Below are positions 35,622 through 44,565 of a stretch of 64,000 nt of DNA, one piece after another. The DNA is from CAWATG01 sp963785035 (GTDB lineage Bacteria > Actinomycetota > Acidimicrobiia > IMCC26256 > CAWATG01), in NCBI GenBank assembly GCA_963785035.1, contig CAWATG010000001.1, positions 1 through 64,000 of the forward strand, given 5' to 3'. Below the pieces are notes generated by a model, which worked only from the letters and a program-made list of their open reading frames with translations, ran no database searches and was not told where the DNA came from. Positions within the stretch are counted from its first letter, which is position 1; each line of letters opens with the position of its first letter. The position numbers were made by a program, and so were the translations under genes.

Positions 35622-37599
35622 TCATGGGGCCAAATTCGCCCGATATTCGAGCGCGAGGTCCACGAGATCGCTCACGATGTCGGACAACCGGTAGTCCTTT
35701 GGGGTGTAGATCCGGGCTACCCCCGCAGCAAGAAGTGCTTGTTTGTCATGTTCTGGGATGATGCCACCGACGACGACGGGGGCCTTGACGCCGGCTTCCT
35801 GCAGATGCCGGAGGGTGTCGCCGACCAGCTCGAGGTGTGAGCCCGAAAGGATGGAGAGCCCGATGATGTCGACGTCCTCGTCGCGTGCGGCGGCGGCAAT
35901 CTCCAGGGTTGTCAGACGAATCCCCTGGTAGATCACTTCGATGCCGGCATCGCGGGCAGCGACAGCGATCTGTTCGGCGCCGTTCGAGTGTCCGTCGAGG
36001 CCGGGCTTTCCGACCAACATTCGCAGTGGATGTCCGACGGATCCAGCGGCGGGTGCGTCGTTGGTGCGGCTTCGCAGACCGAGTAGCCGCTCTGTCGGCG
36101 CGACGGTGGCGCCGTGACAGTCCGGTTGGGGCCCGGTATTCACCGAAGGCCTCGCGCAGGACGTCGGCCCATTCCCCTACGGTCCCACCCACCCGGGCGA
36201 GTTCGATCGATGCAGGCATCAGATTGTCAGCGGTGGAGACGGTCGCTCGGAGTTGGGCGATCGCCTGTTTGACCGCCGAATCGTCGCGCTGCTCACGCCA
36301 GGCCCGAAGATGCGCGATCTGTTCGGATTCGGCAACGGGATCAAGTTCGAGGATCGAAGCCTGCGACGAACCAAGTAGTGGCGACGGTGCGGTCTCGACG
36401 TAACGGTTGACGCCGACCACTGATAGCTCGCCGGTCTCGATCGCGCGTACGCGCGCGGCGTGGCTCGCGACGATCCGCGCCTTGATGGCGTCGATCATCT
36501 CGAACGCGCCACCGCCGTCGAGCACCCACTGCAACTCCGTCGACGCCTCTTCGACGAGCGACGCGGTTTTTGCTTCGACGACCTTCGAGCCTTCGAAGAG
36601 GTCGTCGTATTCAAGGAGGTCGGTCTCTTCGGCGAGTACCTGTTGAATTCGTAGGGACCACTGTTGGTCAATTGCGCGGGGGAGCCCAAGGGCTTCGTTC
36701 CAACATGGAAGTTGTACCGCCCGGGCGCGGGCGTCTTTGGAAAGCGTGACACCCAGCATTTCGAGAACGATCCGCTGGATGTTGTTCTCGGGTTGTGCCT
36801 CGGTCAAACCGAGCGAGTTCACCTGGACGCCATAGCGGAACCTGCGCAGCTTTGCATCGCTGACGCCGTAGCGCTCACGCGTGATGCTTTCCCACATCTG
36901 CGAGAAGGCGCGCATCTTGCACATCTCTTCGACGAATCGGATTCCCGCGTCGACGAAGAACGACACGCGGCCGACAACTTGAGGGAAATCCTCCGCCGAG
37001 ACTTGGCCCGACGCGCGTACTGCGTCGAGTACGTCGACGGCCGTCGCGAGGCTATAGGCCAGCTCCTGGACAGGCGTCGCTCCGGCCTCCTGGAGGTGGT
37101 ACGGACAGACGTTGATCGGGTTCCAACGTGGTGCGTGTTGCACGGTGTAGGTGATGACATCGACAGTGAGGCGTTTCGACGCCTCGGGAGGAAAGATGTA
37201 TGTCCCGCGCGAAAGATATTCCTTGACGATGTCGTTCTGGATCGTGCCGGAGAGTTGCCGTGGCGTAATTCCGCGGCTGTCCGCGAGCGCCAGGTACATG
37301 CCGAGCAACCACATCGCCGTGGCGTTGATGGTCATCGAGGTGTTCATGTCCTCGAGCGGGATCCCGTCGAAGAGCTTTGCCATTTCACCGAGGTGCGGTA
37401 CCGGTACGCCAACCTTGCCGACCTCGCCGCGCGCGAGTGGATGATCGGGGTCATAGCCCGTTTGCGTTGGTAGGTCGAACGCAACCGAAAGGCCCGTCTG
37501 ACCTTTCGCGAGGTTCGTCCGGTACAGCTCATTCGACGCCTTGGCCGAAGAGTGGCCCGAGTAGGTGCGCATGAGCCAAGGCTGGTCGCGGGCGCTCAT
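35622..37599 (-). CDS. ecm: Ethylmalonyl-CoA mutase (B12-dependent), one frameshift
   Basis: About 658 residues. The catalytic half begins MSARDQPWLMRTYSGHSSAK and contains FDLPTQTGYDPDHPLARGEV, EDMNTSMTINATAMWLLGMY, GTIQNDIVKEYLSRGTYIFP and YGVQVNSLGLTEAQPENNIQ. After a shift near 36135 the cobalamin domain follows: MLVGKPGLDGHSNGAEQIAV (DxHxxG), GIEVIYQGIRLT, IGLSILSGSHLEL and VVVGGIIPEHD. A single chain with fused B12 domain of this length and start is the MeaA/Ecm type, not the two-subunit methylmalonyl-CoA mutase. It turns (2R)-ethylmalonyl-CoA into methylsuccinyl-CoA. Together with ccrA and the epimerase 7 kb away it defines the ethylmalonyl-CoA route. Confidence 0.9.
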
Positions 37600-37653
37600 C
37601 GCACAATTCTCGTCGGCGGGGGCCGCTGCCGACGTACCCGGGGCATGTGGTCG

Positions 37654-38532
37654 TCAGCTCGGCTGCGGCGCGGACGACTTCCTCGGGTATTCGTAAAAGC
37701 CTTGCCCGGTCTTGCGGCCGAGCATCTGGGCACCGACCATCCGTCGGATCAGCGGAGCAGCTGAGTAGTTGGCGTCGCCGAACTCGGCATGGAGGACATC
37801 GATGATCGAAAGGCTTGTATCGAGTCCGACGAGATCGAGCAGCTCCAAGGGGCCCAGCGGAAAGCTGCACGCCCCTTTCATGGCGCTGTCAATGTGGTCG
37901 CGCGAGGCGATGCCGCTCTCGAGGAGTTTCACTGCGTTGTTCAGGTACGGGAAAAGGAGTCTGTTGACGATGAAGCCGGCCTCGTCGCGCACGACGACGC
38001 TTGACCTGCCACACGAGGTCGCGAATTCGGTCGCAGCGGCAATCGTCGCATCCGAGGTGGTGATCGCGCGCACAATTTCGACGAGCGGCATCATCGGTGC
38101 AGGATTGAAGAAGTGAATGCCGCACACGCGCTCGGGGTGCTGTGTTTGCATGGCGATCTCGACAACTGCCAGCGACGAGGTGTTGGTCACGAGAATCGCG
38201 TGTTCGCCGACGACGCGGTCGAGTTCCGCGAAGAGGGCCTGTTTGACCGCGAGTTCCTCGGTGACAGACTCGATGACAAGGTCACAATCAGCTAATTCTG
38301 CGAGGTCTGTGACGGGTATCACCCGAGCCAGCGTGCTGTCCCGGTCGCTTGTCAGAAGTTTGCCCTTCTCAACCTGACGTGTGAGGGAACGCGTCACCGA
38401 GGAGAGCGCCGCTTCGGCTCCCGAGGCCGACCGGCTCCTGAGGACGACTTCGAACCCATTTGCTGCGACAACCTCGGCAATACCTGAACCCATGATCCCT
38501 GAACCGATCACCCCAACGCGCTTGATGGTCAT
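37654..38532 (-). CDS. 3-hydroxybutyryl-CoA dehydrogenase
   Basis: 292 residues from ATG 38532 (GGAGG nine bases upstream). The NAD site is VGVIGSGIMGSGIAEVVAAN. The catalytic dyad region is CGIHFFNPAPMMPLVEIVRA (His), the Glu follows in TTSDATIA, and DEAGFIVNRLLFPYLNNAVK leads into the C-terminal helical domain with GPLELLDLVGLD. It reduces acetoacetyl-CoA to 3-hydroxybutyryl-CoA, feeding PHB or, via crotonyl-CoA, the CCR reaction. It lies 55 bases downstream of the mutase gene on the same strand. The frame is clean. Confidence 0.92.
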   Translation of the reverse strand: MTIKRVGVIGSGIMGSGIAEVVAANGFEVVLRSRSASGAEAALSSVTRSLTRQVEKGKLLTSDRDSTLARVIPVTDLAELADCDLVIESVTEELAVKQALFAELDRVVGEHAILVTNTSSLAVVEIAMQTQHPERVCGIHFFNPAPMMPLVEIVRAITTSDATIAAATEFATSCGRSSVVVRDEAGFIVNRLLFPYLNNAVKLLESGIASRDHIDSAMKGACSFPLGPLELLDLVGLDTSLSIIDVLHAEFGDANYSAAPLIRRMVGAQMLGRKTGQGFYEYPRKSSAPQPS

Positions 38533-38614
38533 GGGTGGGTCCTCCAGTTCAAGGTGGCCTAGCGGGGGAATGGCCAGAGTACCGAAGCCGACCCTTCCTC
38601 TCCAGGGGGTGTTC

Positions 38615-39367
38615 ATGCGGATGACCTGGACGTCCCCGATAGGCTCGACCTCGATGAGCGCGCAGAGGACAGCAGGTCAATCACCGATCGCAGCCGGGAC
38701 GCTTGCGCTCGTCGGCGGCGGCGAGTGGAACGAAGGTTGTACAGGTTTCGATCAGGAGCTCTTGGCAACCAGTGGCGGCACCGAGGTGGTCGTGATTCCT
38801 GCGGCCGCTGCCTATGAGTATCCCGACAAGGTCGTGGAACGTGCCGTGGCCTACTTCGCGGCGCTGGGCGCCACGGTACGGCCGCTGATGGTTCTCAGCC
38901 GCCGTGATGCCCAGGATGCAGAGATGGTCGGGGTTGTCGCGGCGTCGCGCTTTGTCTATTTGGCAGACGGGTCACCCATGCATCTGCGATCGGTGCTCAA
39001 GGGATCAGCGTTGGTCGACGCGCTCTTCAAGGTGTGTGGCGCCGGCGGGGTGGTCGCCGCGTCGGGAGCGGGGGCCACGGTGTTGTGCGACCCGATGGTC
39101 GATCCTCGTGGCGGGGCCTACACCGTGGGCCTCGGCATGGTCGAGAACCTTGCGGTCTTCCCGTATCACGGAACGGCCGCAGCTCACCTCCTTGACCGTT
39201 CGGTCGAGCTGTTGCCCGCAACGGCGACGCTCGTCGGTATCGAGGACCAGACGGCGCTGGTGCACGCGCCGAATGGGACCTGGACGGTCAAGGGTGTCGG
39301 AACCGTGTCGGTGTATCGCGGTGGAGATCCCGAAATCGTGGTCTCGGGAAATTCGCTCACGCTCTGA
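38615..39367 (+). CDS. Peptidase S51 / cyanophycinase-like protein, nucleophile possibly lost
   Basis: 250 residues from ATG 38615 (AGGGGG site). The class I glutamine-amidotransferase-like fold shows GTLALVGGGEWNEGCTGFDQ, VVVIPAAAAYEYPDKVVERA, SRFVYLADGSPMHLRSVLKG, GVVAASGAGATVLCDPMVDP and YTVGLGMVENLAVFPYH. In active S51 enzymes the nucleophile lies in GxSAGA. Here the aligned stretch is ASGAGA, with Gly at the Ser position and Ser one residue earlier, so hydrolase activity is doubtful. The role is unknown. It diverges from the hydroxybutyryl-CoA dehydrogenase with 82 bases between the starts. Confidence 0.75.
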   Translation: MRMTWTSPIGSTSMSAQRTAGQSPIAAGTLALVGGGEWNEGCTGFDQELLATSGGTEVVVIPAAAAYEYPDKVVERAVAYFAALGATVRPLMVLSRRDAQDAEMVGVVAASRFVYLADGSPMHLRSVLKGSALVDALFKVCGAGGVVAASGAGATVLCDPMVDPRGGAYTVGLGMVENLAVFPYHGTAAAHLLDRSVELLPATATLVGIEDQTALVHAPNGTWTVKGVGTVSVYRGGDPEIVVSGNSLTL

Positions 39368-39375
39368 CGTTGCCG

Positions 39376-40173
39376 CTACTCGTCTGCCTCGATCGTCGAG
39401 GGAGGGCCGTCGATCGTGACCTTCGTCATCTTCACCGGCTTGGTCGGGGCGCCGTCGCCTGACTCGGGAACGAGCGCCGCAATCTTGTCGACGACGTCGC
39501 TGCCACCCGTTACATGTCCGAACACCCCGTACAAGTAGGGCTTCGTATTGAAAGTGGTGAGCGCCTTTTCGTCGGTGATGATGAAGAACTGCGATCCGGC
39601 CGATCCAGGCTTGGCTTGACTTGTCTTGGCATACGCCAGGTCACCGACCTTGAAGCCCTCTTTCGGAAGCTCGGAGACAAAGGTGTATCCGGGGCCGCCG
39701 CTGCCGTCGCCGTTGGGGTCTCCGCCTTGGATCACAAAATCTCTTGCAATCCGGTGAAACGACGTCCCGTCATAGGCGCCCTTGCGAGCCAGGGTGACGA
39801 AGTTGTTCGCGCCCCATTTGGCGTTCTTCGCGTCGAGCGAAGCTGTGATGGTGCCTTCCGTTGTCTCGATGGTCGCCGTGTAGGTCCCGTTCGGATCGAT
39901 CTGCAGCGCCGGACTATCGGTTGGGGGCTTCGAGCTCGCCTCCTTGGCGGAGCTGGTTGAGCCCGCCTTTTTCCCCGGCTTTGCGGCCTTTGCGGCGTCG
40001 TCCGAGCCACCGAAGACGTTCAGTGCGACCAGCAGCAACACGAGGGGCACCACCACCAGGAGTACGTTGCGGATGGTCTTGGTGGTCCGCTGGCGTTTCT
40101 TGGCAGCTTCGAGGGCTGCTCGCCCGGCTTCACGATTCTGGCGTTGGCGTTCGCGCTTATTGGATTTGGACAC
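39376..40173 (-). CDS. Membrane-anchored cyclophilin-type peptidyl-prolyl isomerase
   Basis: 265 residues. A basic cytoplasmic stretch (KSNKRERQRQNREAGRAALE) precedes one membrane helix (NVLLVVVPLVLLLVALNVFG), a low-complexity linker (AAKAAKPGKKAGSTSSAKEA) and a cyclophilin domain: NFVTLARKGAYDGTSFHRIA, FVIQGGDPNGDGSGGPGYTF, GSAGSQFFIITDE and LYGVFGHVTGG. It catalyses proline isomerisation outside the membrane during folding of exported proteins. GTG 40173 is favoured; longer starts to 40242 exist and would extend the cytoplasmic part. Confidence 0.87.
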   Translation of the reverse strand: MSKSNKRERQRQNREAGRAALEAAKKRQRTTKTIRNVLLVVVPLVLLLVALNVFGGSDDAAKAAKPGKKAGSTSSAKEASSKPPTDSPALQIDPNGTYTATIETTEGTITASLDAKNAKWGANNFVTLARKGAYDGTSFHRIARDFVIQGGDPNGDGSGGPGYTFVSELPKEGFKVGDLAYAKTSQAKPGSAGSQFFIITDEKALTTFNTKPYLYGVFGHVTGGSDVVDKIAALVPESGDGAPTKPVKMTKVTIDGPPSTIEADE

Positions 40174-40272
40174 GGCGGGTGAGTGTACTCCCGTCGGTGC
40201 CAATTCTGGGTGTGGCGTCCGGCCCGGAAACGGCTCATTCATTTCAAGATGTCACTGGTAGTTTTGCCTGCC

Positions 40273-41493
40273 GTGAACCCGCTCATCGTTCAGAAATTTG
40301 GCGGATCGTCCGTTGCCGATCCTGACCGCATTCGCGCTGTTGCTGCCCATATCGTGCAGACCAGGCGGGCTGGTAACGGAGTAGTCGTTGTTGTCTCGGC
40401 AATGGGCAGGACGACCGACGATCTTGTCCGACTGGCGTATGACGTCTCGGCGGCTCCATCGGCTCGTGAGCTCGACATGTTGTTGACGTCCGGTGAGCGC
40501 ATTTCGATCGCGTTGCTTTGCATGGCGATCATCGACCTCGGTGAGCAGGCGGTGTCCTTCACGGGTTCACAGGCCGGCATCGTGACAGACACAGATCACG
40601 GAAAAGCCAAGATCCTCGAAGTCAAGGGCGAGCGGTTGCGCGCCGTGCTTGCCGAGGGCGGTATTGCGGTCGTCGCCGGGTTCCAGGGTGTCTCGACGGA
40701 TCGGGCGGTGACAACACTTGGGCGTGGGGGTTCGGATACGACTGCGGTCGCGCTCGCGTCGGCACTCGGCGCCGAAGTGTGTGAGATCTACACCGATGTG
40801 ACGGGCGTGTTCACAGCGGATCCGCGCATCATCGGTGATGCTCGTCGTCTTGAGCGAGTCTCCTACGAAGAGATGTTGGAGATGGCTGCGACAGGTGGTC
40901 GCGTCTTGGCTTTGCGGTCCGTCGAGTTCGCTCGCAACTACCGAGTCGCAGTGCATGTGCGTTCGAGCTTCACGTGGGAGCCGGGAACTTGGGTAGGAGA
41001 GGAACACTCCACAATGGAACAGGCAATTGTCTCGGGTGTGACGCACGATATTTCTGAAGCAAAAGTCACCATTGAACGCGTACCCGACCAGCCGGGCGTC
41101 GCGGCGAGGCTGTTTCGGGTACTGGCAGACAACGCCGTCAATGTCGACATGATCGTTCAGAACGTGTCGCACGATGGCTTGACGGATATTTCCTTCACTG
41201 TGCCGAAAGACGAGTTGGATCGCGCGTTGCGCGTGGTGAGCGATGTGTCGCGTGAAATGAACGCTGGTGAGGTGCGTCATGATCTCGAGGTAGGACGCGT
41301 CTCGCTCATCGGCGCGGGTATGCGATCGAACCCCGGTGTTGCGGCGACGATGTTCGAGACGTTGGCGAAGGAAGGTGTCAACATCCAGATGATCTCGACG
41401 TCGTCGATTCGCATCAGCTGCGTGATTCAGGCGACGCATGTCGAGCGCGCCGTGCGGGTGTTGCATGACGTCTTCGAGCTCGGGGCCACCTGA
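40273..41493 (+). CDS. ask: Aspartate kinase
   Basis: 406 residues from GTG 40273 (LIVQKFGGSSVADPDRIRAV follows directly); ATG 40249 is an alternative. The kinase domain includes VVVVSAMGRTTDDLVRLAYD, MLLTSGERISIALLCMAI, TTLGRGGSDTTAVALASALG and YTDVTGVFTADPRI. Two ACT regulatory domains follow (KVTIERVPDQPGVAARLFRV and VSLIGAGMRSNPGVAATMFE, with NIQMISTSSIRISCVI), so feedback control by lysine and/or threonine is expected. No internal start for a separate beta subunit is obvious, though GTG/ATG codons exist near residue 250. It overlaps asd by one base. Confidence 0.94.
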   Translation: MNPLIVQKFGGSSVADPDRIRAVAAHIVQTRRAGNGVVVVVSAMGRTTDDLVRLAYDVSAAPSARELDMLLTSGERISIALLCMAIIDLGEQAVSFTGSQAGIVTDTDHGKAKILEVKGERLRAVLAEGGIAVVAGFQGVSTDRAVTTLGRGGSDTTAVALASALGAEVCEIYTDVTGVFTADPRIIGDARRLERVSYEEMLEMAATGGRVLALRSVEFARNYRVAVHVRSSFTWEPGTWVGEEHSTMEQAIVSGVTHDISEAKVTIERVPDQPGVAARLFRVLADNAVNVDMIVQNVSHDGLTDISFTVPKDELDRALRVVSDVSREMNAGEVRHDLEVGRVSLIGAGMRSNPGVAATMFETLAKEGVNIQMISTSSIRISCVIQATHVERAVRVLHDVFELGAT

Positions 41494-42536
41494 TGGACGG
41501 CGCGCGTGTCGGCCTGATCGGCGCGACTGGTCTCGTGGGTACCGAGATGCTGCGTACCTTGGAAAGGCGCTTGTTTCCCATCGAGGAGTTGCGAGCGTTT
41601 GCTTCGCAGCGTTCGGAAGGTCGGGAGTTGCCCTTCGCCGGCGGCGGTGTCACATGTCGCGTCCTCGCCGATGGTTGTTTCGATGGGCTGGATCTCGTGA
41701 TCGTCGATGTCGATGACCCGATCGCACTCGAGTGGGCGCCGCGAGCTGTCGCTGCAGGAGCGCGCGTGATCGACAACTCTGCTGCGTTTCGTTCGGATCC
41801 TGAGGTGCCGCTGGTTGTTGCCGAGGTCAATGGCGAAGACCTGAAGTCGCTGCCCAAGGGTATTGCGTCGTGCCCAAATTGCACGACGATGGTCCTGATG
41901 GTCGCGCTCGCTCCGTTGCATCGGGCGGCCCGCATCGATCGGATTGTCGTTTCGACGTACCAGTCGGTCTCGGGCGCCGGTCAACCTGGGATGCGTGAAC
42001 TTGGCGAGCAGTGGGTGGATGCAGCGCAGGCCGACCTCCTTGGGCGTTTTGCCGCAGCCGGGACGACGGCGGTCGCCACCGCGCCTGGAGCCGTCTGGCA
42101 GCGACCGATTGCCGGCAACGTCATCCCGCTCGCAGGATCGGTGCGGGAAGGCGGTTACACCTCCGAAGAGTGGAAGTTGGTGAGCGAAACCCGAAAGATT
42201 CTTCACGACGAGGCAATTGGCGTGGCCGCAACGTGCGTCAGAGTTCCTGTCTTCGTGGGGCATGCCCTGTCGGTGAACGTCTCGTTCCATCGCGACATGA
42301 CCCGGCTCGAAGCCGTCGAACTCCTCGCCGAGGCGCCCGGCGTTGTGCTGGACGACGAGGGCCGCGGCTATCCCACCCCATTGGAAGCGGCAGGGATCGA
42401 CCCGGTGATCGTTGGTCGGCTCCGGGAGGATCCCTCTCTCGAGGGGGCCCTGAATCTTTGGGTGACGGGTGACAACCTTCGCAAGGGCGCTGCCCTCAAC
42501 GCGGTCCAAATGGCGGAGATCCTCCACGGAATCTGA
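41493..42536 (+). CDS. asd: Aspartate-semialdehyde dehydrogenase
   Basis: 347 residues. The NADP loop is VGLIGATGLVGTEMLRTL. The active-site Cys lies in ASCPNCTTMVLM, followed by STYQSVSGAGQPGMREL, PLAGSVREGGYTSEEWKLVS and CVRVPVFVGHALSVNVSFHR with the catalytic His. It reduces aspartyl phosphate to the semialdehyde for lysine, threonine, methionine and diaminopimelate. The ATG shares its A with the ask stop (TGATG), the usual coupled pair. The frame is clean. Confidence 0.95.
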   Translation: MDGARVGLIGATGLVGTEMLRTLERRLFPIEELRAFASQRSEGRELPFAGGGVTCRVLADGCFDGLDLVIVDVDDPIALEWAPRAVAAGARVIDNSAAFRSDPEVPLVVAEVNGEDLKSLPKGIASCPNCTTMVLMVALAPLHRAARIDRIVVSTYQSVSGAGQPGMRELGEQWVDAAQADLLGRFAAAGTTAVATAPGAVWQRPIAGNVIPLAGSVREGGYTSEEWKLVSETRKILHDEAIGVAATCVRVPVFVGHALSVNVSFHRDMTRLEAVELLAEAPGVVLDDEGRGYPTPLEAAGIDPVIVGRLREDPSLEGALNLWVTGDNLRKGAALNAVQMAEILHGI

Positions 42537-42661
42537 CGGGTGCAGGCGGTCACTGAAAGATCGCGTCGAATCGGGCCATTAGCGCTCAAGATCGTGTGCA
42601 GGGTTGTCGACATAACTTATGCGCCAAAATGCGCACATCCATATACCAAGGACGGTGTCGG

Positions 42662-43180
42662 ATGACCGATGGCATTGGGCCAGTTGGCGGCGCACCCGTT
42701 GCTCCGAAGTCCAACGCGCTGCCCGCACCTGCCGAGTACGGCAGACCCACTCCAACGCAGCCCACGAACGCGGCTGAAGTCGATCTCTCGTTGCCTGCCT
42801 CCTCGGCGCTTCCCAGTGATGGGGTCTCCGACGACAAGAAGGCGATTGCGACCAGGGCCAGCGAGGCCTCGTTCCTTGCGGCCCGGCGCGCATCGTTGAT
42901 GAGCAGCGTCGTGCAGGCGAACATCGTTTCTGCTCTGCGTGTCGGTCCGGAAGCACCGGCGGATTCGAGTGATTTCTCGAGTGGTTCGCCGCCGTTCCTG
43001 TCGCTGTACTCGCAGTACGGGACGAGCCTCGCGGGATCCGGCGGCATCACGGTTGCGTCGCAGTACGCGCCACATGTGCCGGCCACGCCCACCCAGCCTG
43101 GGGCAGCGGCTGCCATGTTCGCCAAACTCGCTCCCGTTGCGCCGCCCACAAAAACCGAGTTCGACAACAACGGCCTGTAG
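42662..43180 (+). CDS. Hypothetical low-complexity protein
   Basis: 172 residues from ATG 42662 (AAGGA site). It is Pro/Ala/Ser/Thr-rich with no signal peptide and no membrane segment. One helical part (DDKKAIATRASEASFLAARR, ASLMSSVVQANIVSALRVGP) is flanked by disordered ends (APVAPKSNALPAPAEYGRPT). I recognise no family. The frame is open, third-position GC is high and a ribosome site is present, so it is probably real. It lies alone between asd and the tRNA-derived repeat. Confidence 0.55.
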   Translation: MTDGIGPVGGAPVAPKSNALPAPAEYGRPTPTQPTNAAEVDLSLPASSALPSDGVSDDKKAIATRASEASFLAARRASLMSSVVQANIVSALRVGPEAPADSSDFSSGSPPFLSLYSQYGTSLAGSGGITVASQYAPHVPATPTQPGAAAAMFAKLAPVAPPTKTEFDNNGL

Positions 43181-43205
43181 CGCGTTCGCACTGTGCTCTG
43201 AACCT

Positions 43206-43235
43206 GATCAGGGGTACCCCTGAGGGGACCCCTGA
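43206..43235 (+). terminator. GC-rich nested palindromes, terminator-like
   Basis: AGGGGTACCCCT and the neighbouring AGGGGACCCCT can fold alone or with each other. They lie 26 bases after the stop of the hypothetical gene and directly before the 45-bp repeat. No T-run follows. Confidence 0.35.
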
Positions 43236-43276
43236 CTCGCGGTTTGTCGGTCGGGATGCCGGGATTCGAACCCGGG
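43232..43276 (-). repeat. Displaced tRNA-Pro 3' end (left copy of 45-bp direct repeat)
   Basis: The 45 bases match 46554-46598 with three mismatches, all in the outer flank (positions 10, 14 and 15). The inner 30 bases, the T-arm and acceptor 3' strand of tRNA-Pro, are identical. The rest of the tRNA is absent here. A truncated tRNA 3' end in the same orientation as an intact tRNA 3.3 kb away is the usual footprint of tRNA-targeted integration (attL/attR). Confidence 0.7.
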
Positions 43277-43377
43277 CCGACTGCTTCAGCAGAGTCCTGT
43301 CCGTCTATCGCGAGACGGTCGAAGCAATGCGAGAGCGCTACTTGCGGCACATCCTGTCTTATGGAATCACGGCGCCG

Positions 43378-44565
43378 CTATCGCGTGCGAACAAACTGGG
43401 CGCCGGAGGGGTTCCGGATCGCAATTATCTGGTGGCCTTTGTCGCGAGGGACCTGAATAAGTGACGCGTCCGTGCTCAGCAGCACGTTTTCCTGGTCGCT
43501 GGCCCAGGTAAAGGATGTGACCGAGCGTGCTTCGATGGCGGATGCTTCGCGGCGGACGGTCCGGCCGGAGCTGACGTCGAGGAATTGCACCGTGGCGTGC
43601 GATCCATCGTTCGTCAAGATCGCGAGTTCTTTGCCGTCTTTGGAGAAGGCTCCAAGGCCAAGGCCATTGCCGGCGTACGAGCTATCAAGACTGACGGAGC
43701 GCAGCTTCGTGCCGTCCGAGGCCGAGCGGAACTCGACCGATGAACAGTCATCGGAGGTCGGTGCGCAATTCGCTGCTACGGCAATCACGTTTTCCCGTGC
43801 GTCGATGACAGTGTCTCCAGCACGCGGGATGGTCCAGCTGGGTTGGGATTGGTTGGGCTTCCAAAGCGACAAATCAGCTGAATCTCGGGCCAGACGGGCA
43901 ACGGAGCCAATGCCTGTGCGAACCAGCAAGCCTCCGGTGACGCCCACGATCGGCATGCCGCTGCCCGGCGGCAGTGCCTGTGCGGGCTGCAACACGGATC
44001 CGTTGTCGGTCTGAATGAGTTCAACCTTCGATGGTTCCACCGTGAGTTGTCCACCGTCGATCCCGACGATCGACCCGAGGTAGACGGCCCAGAGCTGGTC
44101 AGGGTCTTCAGCGGGCACGAAGTACTGCGCAGACGAAAGTGCGGACGGCGCTGAAGTCAGGTCGTTGGAAACCGTTGTGAGTCCATCAGGAGTGGCAACG
44201 GCGGTGGCTGCAGACGTTTGCACCGCCGGGTACGGGTAGTCCGTGTAATGGTTCGTCGGAAGTTCGAGGGACCGCGAGTTTCCGGTCTCCGTGTTCTTGT
44301 AGACGAGGCTTGGGTGTGTCCGAGCGTTGAGCAGCAGGTAGCTGCTAACGGTGAGGTCGTTCGGGGAGCCTCCCGACGGTAGCCACTGCAGCGACAGGAC
44401 CATGAGCAACACGACCAGCGCGGTTCCCAACGGGGCAACCGTCAGCCAGCGGCCTCGCGAACGGTTTGGCCGGGTCGACTCGCGCTTCGCAATGTCAGAA
44501 ATCGAGATAGGTTGCGACGCTTCATCGATGTAGCGCCGGATCTGAATTCTTGTTGACTCATCCAT
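43378..44565 (-). CDS. Membrane-anchored beta-propeller protein, candidate anti-sigma factor
   Basis: 395 residues. A short cytoplasmic N-terminus (ESTRIQIRRYIDEASQPISI, SDIAKRESTRPNRSRG), one membrane helix (VAPLGTALVVLLMVLSLQWL), then a long extracytoplasmic part with WD40/propeller-like strands (TPDGLTTVSND, DGTKLRSVSLDSS, FSKDGKELAILTNDGSHATV, FTWASDQENVLLSTDASLIQ). Its start overlaps the sigma-factor stop by eight bases. The layout (small cytoplasmic domain, helix, sensor) is that of an anti-sigma factor controlling the coupled sigma gene. No classic zinc anti-sigma motif is present, so the role is inferred from position. Confidence 0.6.
   Translation of the reverse strand: MDESTRIQIRRYIDEASQPISISDIAKRESTRPNRSRGRWLTVAPLGTALVVLLMVLSLQWLPSGGSPNDLTVSSYLLLNARTHPSLVYKNTETGNSRSLELPTNHYTDYPYPAVQTSAATAVATPDGLTTVSNDLTSAPSALSSAQYFVPAEDPDQLWAVYLGSIVGIDGGQLTVEPSKVELIQTDNGSVLQPAQALPPGSGMPIVGVTGGLLVRTGIGSVARLARDSADLSLWKPNQSQPSWTIPRAGDTVIDARENVIAVAANCAPTSDDCSSVEFRSASDGTKLRSVSLDSSYAGNGLGLGAFSKDGKELAILTNDGSHATVQFLDVSSGRTVRREASAIEARSVTSFTWASDQENVLLSTDASLIQVPRDKGHQIIAIRNPSGAQFVRTR

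Noticed and set aside
43248..43320. A second complete tRNA gene
   Set aside because: Only the T-arm and acceptor 3' strand are present. The sequence beyond 43276 cannot form an anticodon arm or a matching 5' acceptor strand.
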